Origin: SIG440 sp045645905 | Lineage (GTDB): Bacteria > Bacillota > Clostridia > Monoglobales > Monoglobaceae | NCBI GenBank assembly: GCA_045645905.1 | Contig: JAZRJT010000080.1 | Location: 1-11,722 of the forward strand | Direction of reading: 5' to 3' | DNA length: 11,722 bases | Shown here: positions 3,850 to 11,509 of the stretch, piece after piece | How the letters are laid out: every line of letters starts with the position of its first letter | Numbering within the stretch: the stretch's first letter is position 1 | Translations under genes and position numbers: made by a program | The notes under the pieces: model-generated | Told to the model about the DNA's origin: nothing | Database searches by the model: none | Seen by the model: only the letters and a program-made list of their open reading frames with translations

Positions 3850-6825
3850 TTATCTCACTATTACGATTTCAGATACTCTGTCCTCGAAAATCTTGATAAA
3901 TACTCTTACTTCGTTACCTTCTTCAAATACCTCGATATCACCTGCTGTTACAACAGAAACGTTGCCTGTCTTTCGCTGTGAGTTGTATTCATAAACGGTT
4001 GCACCTGCTGTTGAGTAGTTCTGAACTGTACCGTTTACGCTGACATTCACAGAATCCGCAAATTTCTTTGTTACTCGGCCGTAAACAAGTGTTAAATCTG
4101 TGCCGATTGTTCTTGTGAATTCTGTTGCCTTTGCATCACGGTCAAAGAGCAGTGTAATCTGGTCTACCTCGCCCTGAGCGTTTGTGCTGTACTGGAAGAT
4201 ATCACCCTGTTCAAGTCTAGCCGCATCACCCTTTACAAATACATTCTTATCTGTTGAACGGAGCTCAACGTGCTTTGAATTTTCAAGACCGTAAACGATG
4301 TCAATTGCGTCATAGTCTTCATTCTGAGCCTCTGCAACCTCATCAACCAGAACGATAGGGGATTTTGCCTCGGTAATACCTGTTGAGCTTGTTACGATTA
4401 TAGCACCTGCAGTAAAGTCTTCCTGAAGGTCATAAACTATAATATCATAAGGTGTATTGTTTGCAAACATTGTGTTGCTTCTTACAGCATATCTTGTTGT
4501 GTCAGTGCCCGCACTTTCAGGGATATCAAACACTACTGTATTTGCAGCAACTCTTACGTTACCCAACATACCTGATGCACTCTTATACACCTGGTCGGCT
4601 GCAGCTAAGTTCTTTGTAAAGACACCCTTATTTACCGCACCTGTACCTGTTTTATCAACTGCGATATCAAGGCCTGTAAGTCTGCCTGCAGAGTTCACCT
4701 CATAGGTTATAAGCTGAGGTGTTACGGCACCGTCCTTACCAAACTGTCCAAGTGCCTCGGTTGGTGTAAGACCATAGGTGCTATTTACACGAATTTTAGA
4801 AGCGCCGTCATAAACCTTGGTTTCGCCCTGTGCTGTGAAAATCTTGAACTGAATTGTCTCGTCAATAGTGCCTGTTATTGCAGCATTTGTCAAATATCCG
4901 TAAGCACCGCGGATTGCCGCACCTGTTGATGTTGCTGTCTGGTCTACTGCTGCAATGTTGCCCTCAATATCAAGATAGAATCTTCCTTCATCTCTCAGAT
5001 TGATTTCATTAGGATAGTTTGCAGCCTTTTTATAGATGGTGTCTGAATCGTTAATCTTAAATCCGTCATTTGTTATCTGTGTTACACGTCCAAGAACGCT
5101 CTCGGTTGAAACATAAGCCTTGATAAGCTGTTTATCCTGGCTGACTGTATAAGAAATTACATTCCATTCAACCAAATCCTTTGGTTCAATTTCAACGCCG
5201 TCTTTCACAAGTGTAAACATTACATCTGTGTTTTCGGGGTCAAGAAGAAGTGAACCGTTGTTATACTTGTCTGTTACTCTGCCTGTAACTGTTGAAACTG
5301 TTTCTACAACAAGATTTGTAAAGTTGTTTACAAATACGATGTCATATACATTGTTCACGTCTGTGTCAAGCAGAATCATATTACCCGTTGCAGGTTTAAG
5401 CTGTTCGTTTGAGAGTGTTGCAATATATTTGCCGTTGTAAATATACACAGGCTCTGCAACAATACTTGCTGTCTTTGCATTCTGGTCGTTGGTGTTTGTT
5501 CTCCAATAAGTTACTGTTTTGTTTGCTCCTGTATCACCTGTTACCGAAACGATGTCTCTTGCATTAATTGTCAATACATTGTTTTTGCTGTCCTGAGGTC
5601 TTACAAGAATAAGAGTTTTTTCGTCAGAAGTTGAGTCAACCCTTGCATAATATACAACATTATAACCAAGATACTGTCTTGCCATTGTGTCGCCTTCAAT
5701 AAAGGTGTTGTTGTTTATCATTATGCGGTCACTGGCCGCGGTACTGCCGCCTGTGAGGGTTGTTTCGCTTGTACCTGTAATCTGTCCGTATGCCTTTTCA
5801 ACATTAAGTCTGTCATAAAGCAAAGTTTTATCAACAACTTCATACACAACGTTGCTGCCAAAGCCTGTCTGCTCCATAAGGTTTGTGGTAAGAGCATTAA
5901 GAACAAGCTGTGCTACGTCGCCTCTTTTTGCAGCGGTTGCACCTGCTGCTGCAATACCTTTCAGAAGCTGATTTTCTGATGCAACTGCCATAAAACCTGC
6001 AGGATATCCGCCACGGTCATTTGCCACGGGCTCATAGCCCAATGCTCTTACTACAATTGTCACTGCCTCCTGAAGGAGTACGGGGTCATCAGGACGGAAT
6101 GTTCCCACATCGTCACCGATAACCATTCCCTGCTGCTCGGCAACATTGATTGCGCCGTTTGCCCAGTGATCCCGCGGCACGTCAGGAAATCTGGTGGGTG
6201 CGTTTGCACCATTGGCAAGGTCTTCAAGCCCTACCGAATATACTGCAACCTTTGCCATTTCTGAACGCAGAATGTTGTCATTCGGGCGAAAGGCACCATC
6301 TTCGGCATCACCTACCATAATACCCAAAGCACCAAGAACCTCAGCAGCCTCTTCATACTTTGTTCCCTGAATGTCGGGTGGAAGTGCAACTCTTCGACTG
6401 CTGTATCTTGAAAGCGCCGTGTCCTCGCTGAGCTCATCATTCATCATTGCATTGTTCTTTGTCTTGTTCTGTTCAACGATTGCCTCGCTGTTATCCATTG
6501 TCCGTGTTGCACGGGGCATTGCTGACTGTGCATCTGCCCCCTGTGCTGCGGCTTGTCCCTGTGTGCTGTGTCCGTCAGCAGCCTGTGCTGAGTTCTGTCC
6601 GTTTGTAGTTTGTTGTTGTGTCTCTCCCTGTGCTGCATTGCCGCCCGGTGCACTGCCGGAAGCTTTACCGGTATCGCCCGCTGCAGCATTTCCTGCGGCA
6701 TTATCAAGCATCTCGGCGGTTTCGCCCGATGCCAGACGCATATCCGCATTAGCAGCAAAAACATTTATGCCCAATGTGAAAATCATCACGAATGCCACAA
6801 ATAAGGCAATAAATTTTTTTGACAT
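3850..6825 (-). CDS. Large secreted SLH-domain surface protein with beta-rich repeats
   Basis: 991 residues; ATG at 6825 with AAGGAGG 7 nt upstream. Residues 1-25 are a signal peptide (MSKKFIALFVAFVMIF...FAANA). Residues 30-107 are a low-complexity Ala/Gln/Gly/Thr linker. Three S-layer homology repeats follow: ~150-200 (DGAFRPNDNILRSEMAKVAV), ~212-264 (FPDVPRDHWANGAI...GTFRPDDPVLLQEAV) and a degenerate third at ~274-316 (KRGDVAQLVLNAL). SLH domains bind secondary cell-wall polysaccharide non-covalently. The TRAE-type motif is altered in all three (RSEM, LQEA, RGDV). The remaining ~670 residues are beta-rich modules with recurring Y/G-x-V-T-x phrases (VTGRVTDKYNNG, VLGRVTQITNDG, VYGRVTKKFADS), similar in style to the divergent neighbour. 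No enzyme motif or sortase signal is visible. Probable S-layer or cell-wall structural protein. Confidence 0.9.
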   Translation of the reverse strand: MSKKFIALFVAFVMIFTLGINVFAANADMRLASGETAEMLDNAAGNAAAGDTGKASGSAPGGNAAQGETQQQTTNGQNSAQAADGHSTQGQAAAQGADAQSAMPRATRTMDNSEAIVEQNKTKNNAMMNDELSEDTALSRYSSRRVALPPDIQGTKYEEAAEVLGALGIMVGDAEDGAFRPNDNILRSEMAKVAVYSVGLEDLANGANAPTRFPDVPRDHWANGAINVAEQQGMVIGDDVGTFRPDDPVLLQEAVTIVVRALGYEPVANDRGGYPAGFMAVASENQLLKGIAAAGATAAKRGDVAQLVLNALTTNLMEQTGFGSNVVYEVVDKTLLYDRLNVEKAYGQITGTSETTLTGGSTAASDRIMINNNTFIEGDTMARQYLGYNVVYYARVDSTSDEKTLILVRPQDSKNNVLTINARDIVSVTGDTGANKTVTYWRTNTNDQNAKTASIVAEPVYIYNGKYIATLSNEQLKPATGNMILLDTDVNNVYDIVFVNNFTNLVVETVSTVTGRVTDKYNNGSLLLDPENTDVMFTLVKDGVEIEPKDLVEWNVISYTVSQDKQLIKAYVSTESVLGRVTQITNDGFKINDSDTIYKKAANYPNEINLRDEGRFYLDIEGNIAAVDQTATSTGAAIRGAYGYLTNAAITGTIDETIQFKIFTAQGETKVYDGASKIRVNSTYGLTPTEALGQFGKDGAVTPQLITYEVNSAGRLTGLDIAVDKTGTGAVNKGVFTKNLAAADQVYKSASGMLGNVRVAANTVVFDIPESAGTDTTRYAVRSNTMFANNTPYDIIVYDLQEDFTAGAIIVTSSTGITEAKSPIVLVDEVAEAQNEDYDAIDIVYGLENSKHVELRSTDKNVFVKGDAARLEQGDIFQYSTNAQGEVDQITLLFDRDAKATEFTRTIGTDLTLVYGRVTKKFADSVNVSVNGTVQNYSTAGATVYEYNSQRKTGNVSVVTAGDIEVFEEGNEVRVFIKIFEDRVSEIVIVR

Positions 6826-6885
6826 TTTTATTCCTCCTTATTAAAATTTGAAAATGTTTCGTGTTTATTGTGCGTCGATAAAAGG

Positions 6886-6913
6886 AATTTACAACACCAA
6901 CTTTTTGGCTCAA
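6886..6913 (-). promoter_or_regulatory. Possible promoter of the 991-residue SLH protein
   Basis: Minus strand: TTGAGC (6913-6908), 16 nt, TAAATT (6891-6886); each box matches consensus at 4 of 6 positions. The region is very AT-rich and other weak candidates exist, so this is tentative. Confidence 0.3.
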
Positions 6914-6989
6914 TTAGCAAATAATTACGGATTATTGAAATTTTAATAATTTTGTAACAAATATTTAAAAATTTTTTCCTTAAATATAG

Positions 6990-7018
6990 TTGAAATATAT
7001 AAAAAAGTGTGTTAGAAT
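6990..7018 (+). promoter_or_regulatory. Promoter of the 608-residue SLH protein
   Basis: TTGAAA (6990-6995), 17 nt, TAGAAT (7013-7018): 5 of 6 matches in each box. The leader is about 60 nt and ends with AAGGGGG (7071-7077), 8 nt before the ATG. Confidence 0.75.
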
Positions 7019-7085
7019 AAAAATGTAATATACTATATGTTGTATAAATATTAAATTTCCATATACAATAAAGGGGGAACAACCA

Positions 7086-8912
7086 ATGATTAACAAAAAA
7101 ATACTGAGCATAATTCTTTGTATAGTATTTTTGCTCTCCACTGTGTCTGTGTCTGCGTTGACTTTTTCTGACGTAGAAAACGACCCGACAGTTGAATGGG
7201 CAAAACCCTACATCAACGCTATGGCAGATGCAGGTTATCTTAAAGGTTATGAAGACGGAACCTTTAAGCCCAACAACACAATTTCAAAAACCGAGGCTCT
7301 TATTCTTCTTGCAAGAATGATTGGCGTAAACAACGACAGTTTTGCTGATTCCTTAGAATATGCTCTTGAAGAAAACGAAAGTGTTCTTAAAAAATATTCA
7401 ACAAACTATAAAAACGAGGTTTCTTTCCTTCTTTATACAGGTGTTCTTAAAGCCTCTGAGCTTGATACATACATCTCATCTGCAAACAAGAACTCAGCGC
7501 TCTTGAGATATGAGGCTGCAATTCTTCTCACCAAGCTCCTTGGCGCCGAAGAAGAAGTTCAGGGTAATGCATTTGTTTCATCATCATATGCAGACACTGT
7601 TGAAATTCCTGATTCTGCACGTGCATACGTTGAATATGTTAAGGATGCAGGCATTATGCAGGGCATGGGCAACAACGCACAGGGCAAGCCGGAATTCTGG
7701 CCCAACACCGCGGTTACCCGTTCACAAATGGCAAAGATGCTTTACAGCCTTATTGATATTCTTGATTTATCAGTACAGACAGGTGTTGTCGTTGCGGTTG
7801 ACGATTTTGAAGAAACAGTTACCATCTCTATTGACGGCAACGATATAGTAAACCCCGTTGAGAAAAATACAAAATTCAAAATCAACGGCGAGGATGTTGC
7901 ACTTGATGATTTAAGCGTGGGTATGCACGTTAAAATTACTCACCTTGCAGGCAAGGTTAAAATGATTGAAAACAACGTGACAATTGATGACGCTGTAATC
8001 TACGGTCTTGTTTCAGGCACACGCGATTCCGGCGGAACAAAAACAGTTACCATCGCTGATGCCAACGACAAATCAATTGTTGAAACTTACGTTCTCAGCA
8101 AGGATGCAAAGGTTAAAGTTAACGGTGCAGTTGACCTGTTCAGCAAGGTTAAAAACAACAACTACGTTGCACTGACAATTGTTGACGGCGAGGTTGCAAC
8201 CCTTGAAGTTATCGACAAGAGCAGTACCGCAGGCGGCACACTTATTTCTGTTGATGCATCGGGCGAATATACAACACTCAACGTTAAAGACGCAGCATCG
8301 GGCGAAAAGGTTAAATACGAAATTTCTGCCGACGGCGTTCAGGTTTCACGCAACAACCTTGACAGCAAGCTTTCAGAACTTATGAACGGTGACACAGTTT
8401 CATTAAGACTTACCTATGGTAAGGTTACAAAGATTTCTGCAAGCAGCAAAAACCACTCCTTCTCAGGTAATATTAACTATATTACACATACTACATCAGG
8501 CACAGTGCTTGGTATCGAAGTTGACCGCAAGGTGACAGAATACAAGGTTAACAAAACTGTTAAAATTGTTATTGATTCAACGGAGGAAGGAACAGTTTTC
8601 GACCTTCGTCCCGGCTCGGATGTAAATGTTGGTCTGCAGAGCAACGAAATTATCTCGGTTGAAGCCGCAGGCTCAGTTGCAAAGTCACAGCTTACAGGTA
8701 TTGTTAAGAGTGTCAATAGCACATATGGTCTTATGATTGTCGAAGAAAAGGGTACAGAATATAACGTGTTTGTAAACGGCAACACCAAGATTATCGACAG
8801 TACAACCGGCAGAACTGTAGTGCTTAAATCAGTAGAAAAAGGCAAGTCAGTTACTGTTACCGGTTCAAACGCATCAGGTGTTCTTGAGGCAAGTGTTATC
8901 GTAATTCAGTAA
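7086..8912 (+). CDS. Secreted SLH-domain protein with about five tandem beta modules
   Basis: 608 residues; ATG with AAGGGGG 8 nt upstream. Residues 1-24 are a signal peptide (INKKILSIILCIVFLLSTVS). Three SLH repeats occupy ~27-225: first FSDVENDPTVEWAKPYINAM...GTFKPNNTISKTEALILL; a divergent second around 110-155 (LLRYEAAILLTKLLG); third SSYADTVEIPDSARAYVEYV...FWPNTAVTRSQMAKML. From ~231 to the end are about five modules of 65-80 residues, each opening with a Gly-Val/Leu-Val type strand (TGVVVAVDD, YGLVSGTRD, GTLISVDAS, SGNINYITH, TGIVKSVNS) and closing with a 'Gly-Asp/Lys-x-Val' strand and an exposed Ile/Val strand. The protein should be non-covalently attached to the cell wall with a stalk of small beta domains. 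It is divergent from the other SLH gene and has its own terminator. No catalytic motif is seen; the ligand is unknown. Confidence 0.9.
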   Translation: MINKKILSIILCIVFLLSTVSVSALTFSDVENDPTVEWAKPYINAMADAGYLKGYEDGTFKPNNTISKTEALILLARMIGVNNDSFADSLEYALEENESVLKKYSTNYKNEVSFLLYTGVLKASELDTYISSANKNSALLRYEAAILLTKLLGAEEEVQGNAFVSSSYADTVEIPDSARAYVEYVKDAGIMQGMGNNAQGKPEFWPNTAVTRSQMAKMLYSLIDILDLSVQTGVVVAVDDFEETVTISIDGNDIVNPVEKNTKFKINGEDVALDDLSVGMHVKITHLAGKVKMIENNVTIDDAVIYGLVSGTRDSGGTKTVTIADANDKSIVETYVLSKDAKVKVNGAVDLFSKVKNNNYVALTIVDGEVATLEVIDKSSTAGGTLISVDASGEYTTLNVKDAASGEKVKYEISADGVQVSRNNLDSKLSELMNGDTVSLRLTYGKVTKISASSKNHSFSGNINYITHTTSGTVLGIEVDRKVTEYKVNKTVKIVIDSTEEGTVFDLRPGSDVNVGLQSNEIISVEAAGSVAKSQLTGIVKSVNSTYGLMIVEEKGTEYNVFVNGNTKIIDSTTGRTVVLKSVEKGKSVTVTGSNASGVLEASVIVIQ

Positions 8913-8929
8913 CTAATATATCAACATTT

Positions 8930-8966
8930 AATGGCAGATGTATTTAGCATCTGCCATTTTTCTTTT
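8930..8966 (+). terminator. Rho-independent terminator after the 608-residue SLH gene
   Basis: AATGGCAGATG (8930-8940) / CATCTGCCATT (8948-8958), an 11-bp perfect stem with a 7-nt loop, then TTTCTTTT. It starts 17 nt after the stop codon and separates this gene from RNA A. Confidence 0.9.
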
Positions 8967-8999
8967 ATCAAACAATTTATCCACAATCTTAAAAAAATC

Positions 9000-9028
9000 T
9001 TGTAATTTATTGTTATTTGTGATAAACT
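9000..9028 (+). promoter_or_regulatory. Promoter of RNA A
   Basis: TTGTAA (9000-9005), 17 nt, TAAACT (9023-9028). The boxes are moderate (4 of 6 each), but six nucleotides later is G9035, the first base of the RNA A closing stem, the same geometry as at RNA B. Confidence 0.65.
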
Positions 9029-9034
9029 AAAAGA

Positions 9035-9206
9035 GCAACGTTTCAAAAAGAATAATTGTTTCTCGTAGAAGGTATGCTAAGGTAAAAGCGTACCCTCTGA
9101 TTTTGTATTTCTTCTATGGGAAACATTTAGTTTGAAGCGTTGCAACTTAAAACTAGTCAGAGTTGTGCGTTTTTCGGTGTACAGCTCCGGCTGTACACTT
9201 TTTTAT
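9035..9206 (+). ncRNA. RNA A: ~170-nt structured ncRNA, paralogue of RNA B
   Basis: P1 GCAACGTTTCAAA (9035-9047) pairs fully with TTTGAAGCGTTGC (9131-9143), 13 bp. P2 9054-9071 pairs with 9111-9128, about 17 of 18 positions including G-U pairs. P3 GTATGC (9072-9077) pairs with GCGTAC (9088-9093), capped by a loop containing AGGTAAAA. A 17-nt bulge (9094-9110) lies on the 3' side. The linker holds CAGAGTTGT (9158-9166) and TTTTTCGGTG (9170-9179), identical to RNA B with the same 3-nt spacing. The end is a perfect 9-bp hairpin (9177-9185 with 9190-9198, loop TCCG) plus TTTTTT. Sequence differs from RNA B in the helices but pairing is kept. No T-box, purine, cobalamin or other riboswitch consensus is recognised. 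It ends 3-5 nt before the ribosome binding site of the next gene, so it may also act as an attenuating leader. Confidence 0.8.
9177..9204 (+). terminator. Intrinsic terminator of RNA A, immediately upstream of a gene
   Basis: GTGTACAGC (9177-9185), TCCG loop, GCTGTACAC (9190-9198), then six T. The ribosome binding site AGGAGAG of the next gene starts at 9209, leaving no room for a separate promoter. Confidence 0.9.
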
Positions 9207-9222
9207 TTAGGAGAGATACAAA

Positions 9223-9588
9223 ATGCTAAACACAGGTTATATGGAATTTTTCAATGGCGAAAACATCCCCGAAAGCGAAGACCTTCATTTTATTAAATCA
9301 TTTTTTACCGACGATGAGGAAGTTCTCTTCTTTTTTTTCGGGCTGCGTGACAGACTTGCATTTTTCACTACAAAGCGGCTTATATTTATGTATAGCCCTG
9401 ACAAAATCTACCGCCAACTTGATTTTGTACATTATGATAAATTTACATCCTATAACATTGTCACCTCTAAAGAATATGACAATGCAAAGCTGGAAATTAA
9501 TCTGCCGGATATAGGTATCATTGGGTTTAATTTCAGCAGTATTGACCGCCTGATGAAATGTTTTACGTTTTTAAGCAAGGTGATTTAA
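9223..9588 (+). CDS. Small bacterial PH-like domain protein (bPH_1/YvbH-like)
   Basis: 121 residues; ATG with AGGAGAG (9209-9215) 7 nt upstream. It has no signal peptide or membrane helix. The pattern EEVLFFFFGLRDRLAFFTTKRLIFMY (residues ~30-57), a strand pair with a conserved T-x-K-R turn, then a basic/aromatic strand and KLEINLPDIGIIGFNFSS, resembles the bacterial PH domain family typified by the YvbH N-terminus (PF08000), a beta barrel closed by a C-terminal helix (here RLMKCFTFLSKVI). The function of this family is not known. Expression probably depends on read-through of the RNA A terminator, because none of the sequence between that terminator and the start looks like a promoter. Identification is by pattern only, with moderate certainty. 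Confidence 0.7.
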   Translation: MLNTGYMEFFNGENIPESEDLHFIKSFFTDDEEVLFFFFGLRDRLAFFTTKRLIFMYSPDKIYRQLDFVHYDKFTSYNIVTSKEYDNAKLEINLPDIGIIGFNFSSIDRLMKCFTFLSKVI

Positions 9589-9610
9589 TAAATAATTTTA
9601 GTTTCTATGG

Positions 9611-9639
9611 TTGCGAATTTTGTATTATTATGATATAAT
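9611..9639 (+). promoter_or_regulatory. Probable promoter upstream of the YesL-family gene
   Basis: TTGCGA (9611-9616), 17 nt, TATAAT (9634-9639). The palindromic repeat starts at the next base, so transcription from here would carry the repeat in a ~200-nt leader of the downstream gene. Confidence 0.55.
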
Positions 9640-9776
9640 GATTTCATCGAAGATGAAATCAATGAATAGTGAAGAATTAAGGAGCAAATGCTCTGCATTT
9701 GAATTAATAAGAAAATCGCAGTGCGATTTTCAACCACAATTATCCATCATTCATTATTAATTATTCATTTGAAATC
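9640..9776. repeat. 137-bp palindrome-rich element, MITE-like
   Basis: It begins GATTTCA and ends TGAAATC, and ATGAATA near the left end recurs inverted near the right end (TATTCAT). It holds three hairpins: GATTTCATC/GATGAAATC (9640-9660), CAAATGC/GCATTTG (9685-9701) and GAAAATCGC/GCGATTTTC (9711-9731). It is noncoding on both strands, and tandem ATTCATTATT-type units occupy the right end. Such small, multi-hairpin elements with terminal inverted repeats are typical dispersed repeats in Clostridia. No clear target-site duplication is visible, so the exact borders are uncertain. Confidence 0.6.
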
Positions 9777-9843
9777 AGTGGGCATCTAAAATGTACATTA
9801 ATTTTATAATTATTATAATAATATAATCAGGATGTGAATAAAA

Positions 9844-10704
9844 ATGTTTTTCTCAAATTACAATAAACCGGGCAAGGGCGTTAACAAGCGAGACCCAAAT
9901 CAGCCCAGAATAACTACTTTTTTTGAGATACTTCCAAGAAAGCTGTGGGACCTTTGCAAGGTTAATATGCTGTATATGATTGCAGCCCTCCCCTTCTTTC
10001 TTTTTACAATGATTATCACAGGGGTTATATCATCAAGAATTTCAGACTCGCTTTTTGTATCATTGGGGGACCCTTCGCTTGAACCCACCTTTGCACTTAT
10101 TGACATAGCGCTAAGGGTAATACTTTCTCTGTTTTTCAGCATTTTTTACGGATTGGGCCCTGCCACTGCAGGAGCAACCTATATTATCCGCAATTACGGC
10201 AGAGAGGAGCATTGCTGGCTTGTCAGCGACTTCTTTGAAAGATTCAGGACCAATTTTAAACAAAGCTTTTGTATCTGGGCAATTGACCTTGCGGCACTTT
10301 ATCTGCTGACAATTGCCATTGAGTTTTATGTGAATTCAGGTATATATATACTGGCATTTATACTTGTATTGGTCGCATTTGTATACACCCTTATGCATCT
10401 GTATATTTATCAGATTTTGATTACATTTGACCTGCCACTAAAGCACGTATTCAAAAACTCTTTGATTTTTGCTATGGCAAACGCCCCCAAAAACTTTTTA
10501 TTGTTGCTTATAACAATTATGATACACATAGTTATTCCCATTGCGGCTGTGTTTATTACCCAGAATCTCATAGTAATTCTGATAATAATTCTGCTGGAGC
10601 TTATACTTCTTCCCACACTTACAAGCTTTACAACAAACTTCTTTATTTATTCGGATATTGAAAAATACATCAATATTGCTCAGGAATCCAAAGTTGAAGA
10701 ATAA
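9844..10704 (+). CDS. YesL/DUF624-family membrane protein
   Basis: 286 residues; ATG with AGGATG 9 nt upstream. The family core is recognisable: FFEILPRKLWDLCKVNMLYM (residues ~26-45), then GLGPATAGATYIIRNYGREEHCWLVSDFFERFRTNFKQSF (~104-143, shown here in parts: GPATAG and FFERFRTNFKQS are the diagnostic pieces). About six membrane helices are predicted: ~42-62, 78-103, 144-162, 167-190, 218-237 and 240-262. The N-terminus (NYNKPGKGVNKRDPNQPR) is a polar cytoplasmic stretch. YesL-type proteins are often beside carbohydrate ABC transporters, but none is near here and their biochemical role is unknown. The gene is slightly longer than typical DUF624 members (~200-220 residues), with an insert between the first two helices. 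It is monocistronic, ending at a shared terminator. Confidence 0.85.
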   Translation: MFFSNYNKPGKGVNKRDPNQPRITTFFEILPRKLWDLCKVNMLYMIAALPFFLFTMIITGVISSRISDSLFVSLGDPSLEPTFALIDIALRVILSLFFSIFYGLGPATAGATYIIRNYGREEHCWLVSDFFERFRTNFKQSFCIWAIDLAALYLLTIAIEFYVNSGIYILAFILVLVAFVYTLMHLYIYQILITFDLPLKHVFKNSLIFAMANAPKNFLLLLITIMIHIVIPIAAVFITQNLIVILIIILLELILLPTLTSFTTNFFIYSDIEKYINIAQESKVEE

Positions 10705-10708
10705 ACAA

Positions 10709-10746
10709 AATAAAGCATTGGTGATAGTTTTCACCAATGCTTTATT
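10709..10746. terminator. Bidirectional terminator between the YesL-family and sortase genes
   Basis: AATAAAGCATTGGTGA (10709-10724) / TCACCAATGCTTTATT (10731-10746): a perfect 16-bp stem with a 6-nt loop. It starts 4 nt after the plus-strand stop and 17 nt beyond the minus-strand stop, with T-rich exits both ways. Confidence 0.9.
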
Positions 10747-10763
10747 GTATAATTCCAAAACAT

Positions 10764-11495
10764 TTATAGTTCTTTTATAACCCCTATCAGCACATATCGT
10801 GCATCATTATACGCATACGAACAAGTTGAAAGCATAACATATACGTCATCCGGTGAAAATTTATATTCCGACTTAAAAGTCGACTTTTCACAGAACTCGG
10901 ATATAAAAGACTCTTTATCTTTATCCTCAAGCGGCAATTTGTAAATCAATGATGTACTGCTTACCGTAACTCCTGCAATGAATTTCACTTTATATTCTTT
11001 TTCAGCCGTTAAAAGATACATTTCGGAGTGCTTATCATAATACTCTTGATTTTGATATTCAGTAAGAATTCCGAACATAGTACCATTTTTCATATTGTGC
11101 CCGTATATTATTGTATTGTTGTCGGTAAAATCACCTTTGTTAAGGCAATCTGCAAATAATGTGCCAGAAAAACTATATTCACCGTCTGTTCCTCTGTGAA
11201 GATAATAAGAATTATCCTCAGCCTGCACAACAGGATAGTTTATCGGTGTCCCTTCGCAGTAAAGCCACGCTATAATATCATTGTTTTCCTGTTTGAGTTT
11301 TTCAAAATCTACATTTATGGGTGCAGATTGATTTGACAAGCTTTCAGAAACAACACTTTCTGCCAGTTTCTCATTTTTTGTCCGTTCTTTATTGTAGTTA
11401 TAAAGCCGATATGATGAATAAATCAATATTGCTGCGGCAACTATAAAAAGAACAAGCTTTAAAAAAGCGCTCAAAATAGCTTGATATTTTTTCAA
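10764..11495 (-). CDS. srtB: Class B sortase
   Basis: 243 residues. The start is TTG at 11495, with GGAGG (11507-11503) 7 nt upstream. One N-terminal membrane anchor (residues ~9-28) leaves the catalytic domain outside the cell. The sortase triad is complete: H133 in TIIYGHNM, C225 in LSTCSY and R233 in DARYVLIG. Class B features include DIIAWLYCEGTPINYPVVQAEDN (about 73-95, in parts AWLYCEGTPINYPVV) and the long helix-bearing insertion before the Cys (EDKDKESFISEFCEKS). The enzyme cleaves a C-terminal sorting motif of secreted proteins and joins them to peptidoglycan or pilin. The start codon is 14 nt past the upstream stop, so the two genes are likely cotranscribed and translationally coupled. 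No protein complete in this window carries an obvious sorting signal, so the substrate is unknown. Confidence 0.92.
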   Translation of the reverse strand: MKKYQAILSAFLKLVLFIVAAAILIYSSYRLYNYNKERTKNEKLAESVVSESLSNQSAPINVDFEKLKQENNDIIAWLYCEGTPINYPVVQAEDNSYYLHRGTDGEYSFSGTLFADCLNKGDFTDNNTIIYGHNMKNGTMFGILTEYQNQEYYDKHSEMYLLTAEKEYKVKFIAGVTVSSTSLIYKLPLEDKDKESFISEFCEKSTFKSEYKFSPDDVYVMLSTCSYAYNDARYVLIGVIKEL

Positions 11496-11509
11496 AAAAC
11501 TACCTCCGC

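Noticed and set aside
6371..6844. A 157-codon plus-strand ORF opposite the start of the 991-residue SLH gene.
   Set aside because: It is the antisense reading of the repetitive Ala/Gln linker and signal peptide, giving an artificial Cys/Ala/Pro-rich product, and the minus-strand gene has the RBS and domains.
6828..7082. An 84-codon minus-strand ORF in the divergent intergenic region.
   Set aside because: The sequence is about 80% AT with Phe/Tyr/Lys/Ile-dominated translation, no ribosome binding site, and overlaps the promoters of both SLH genes.
8477..8845. A 122-codon minus-strand ORF.
   Set aside because: It lies entirely antisense within the 608-residue SLH protein, with no ribosome binding site and no recognisable domain.
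9060..9130. Tiny ORFs inside RNA A (such as ATGGGAAACATTTAG) as encoded peptides.
   Set aside because: They are 3-5 codons, have no ribosome binding site and have no counterpart in RNA B.
9035..9206. RNA A as a known riboswitch or T-box leader.
   Set aside because: I see none of the consensus cores I know (for example the T-box AGGGTGGNACCGCG), and RNA B has the same structure without a downstream gene.
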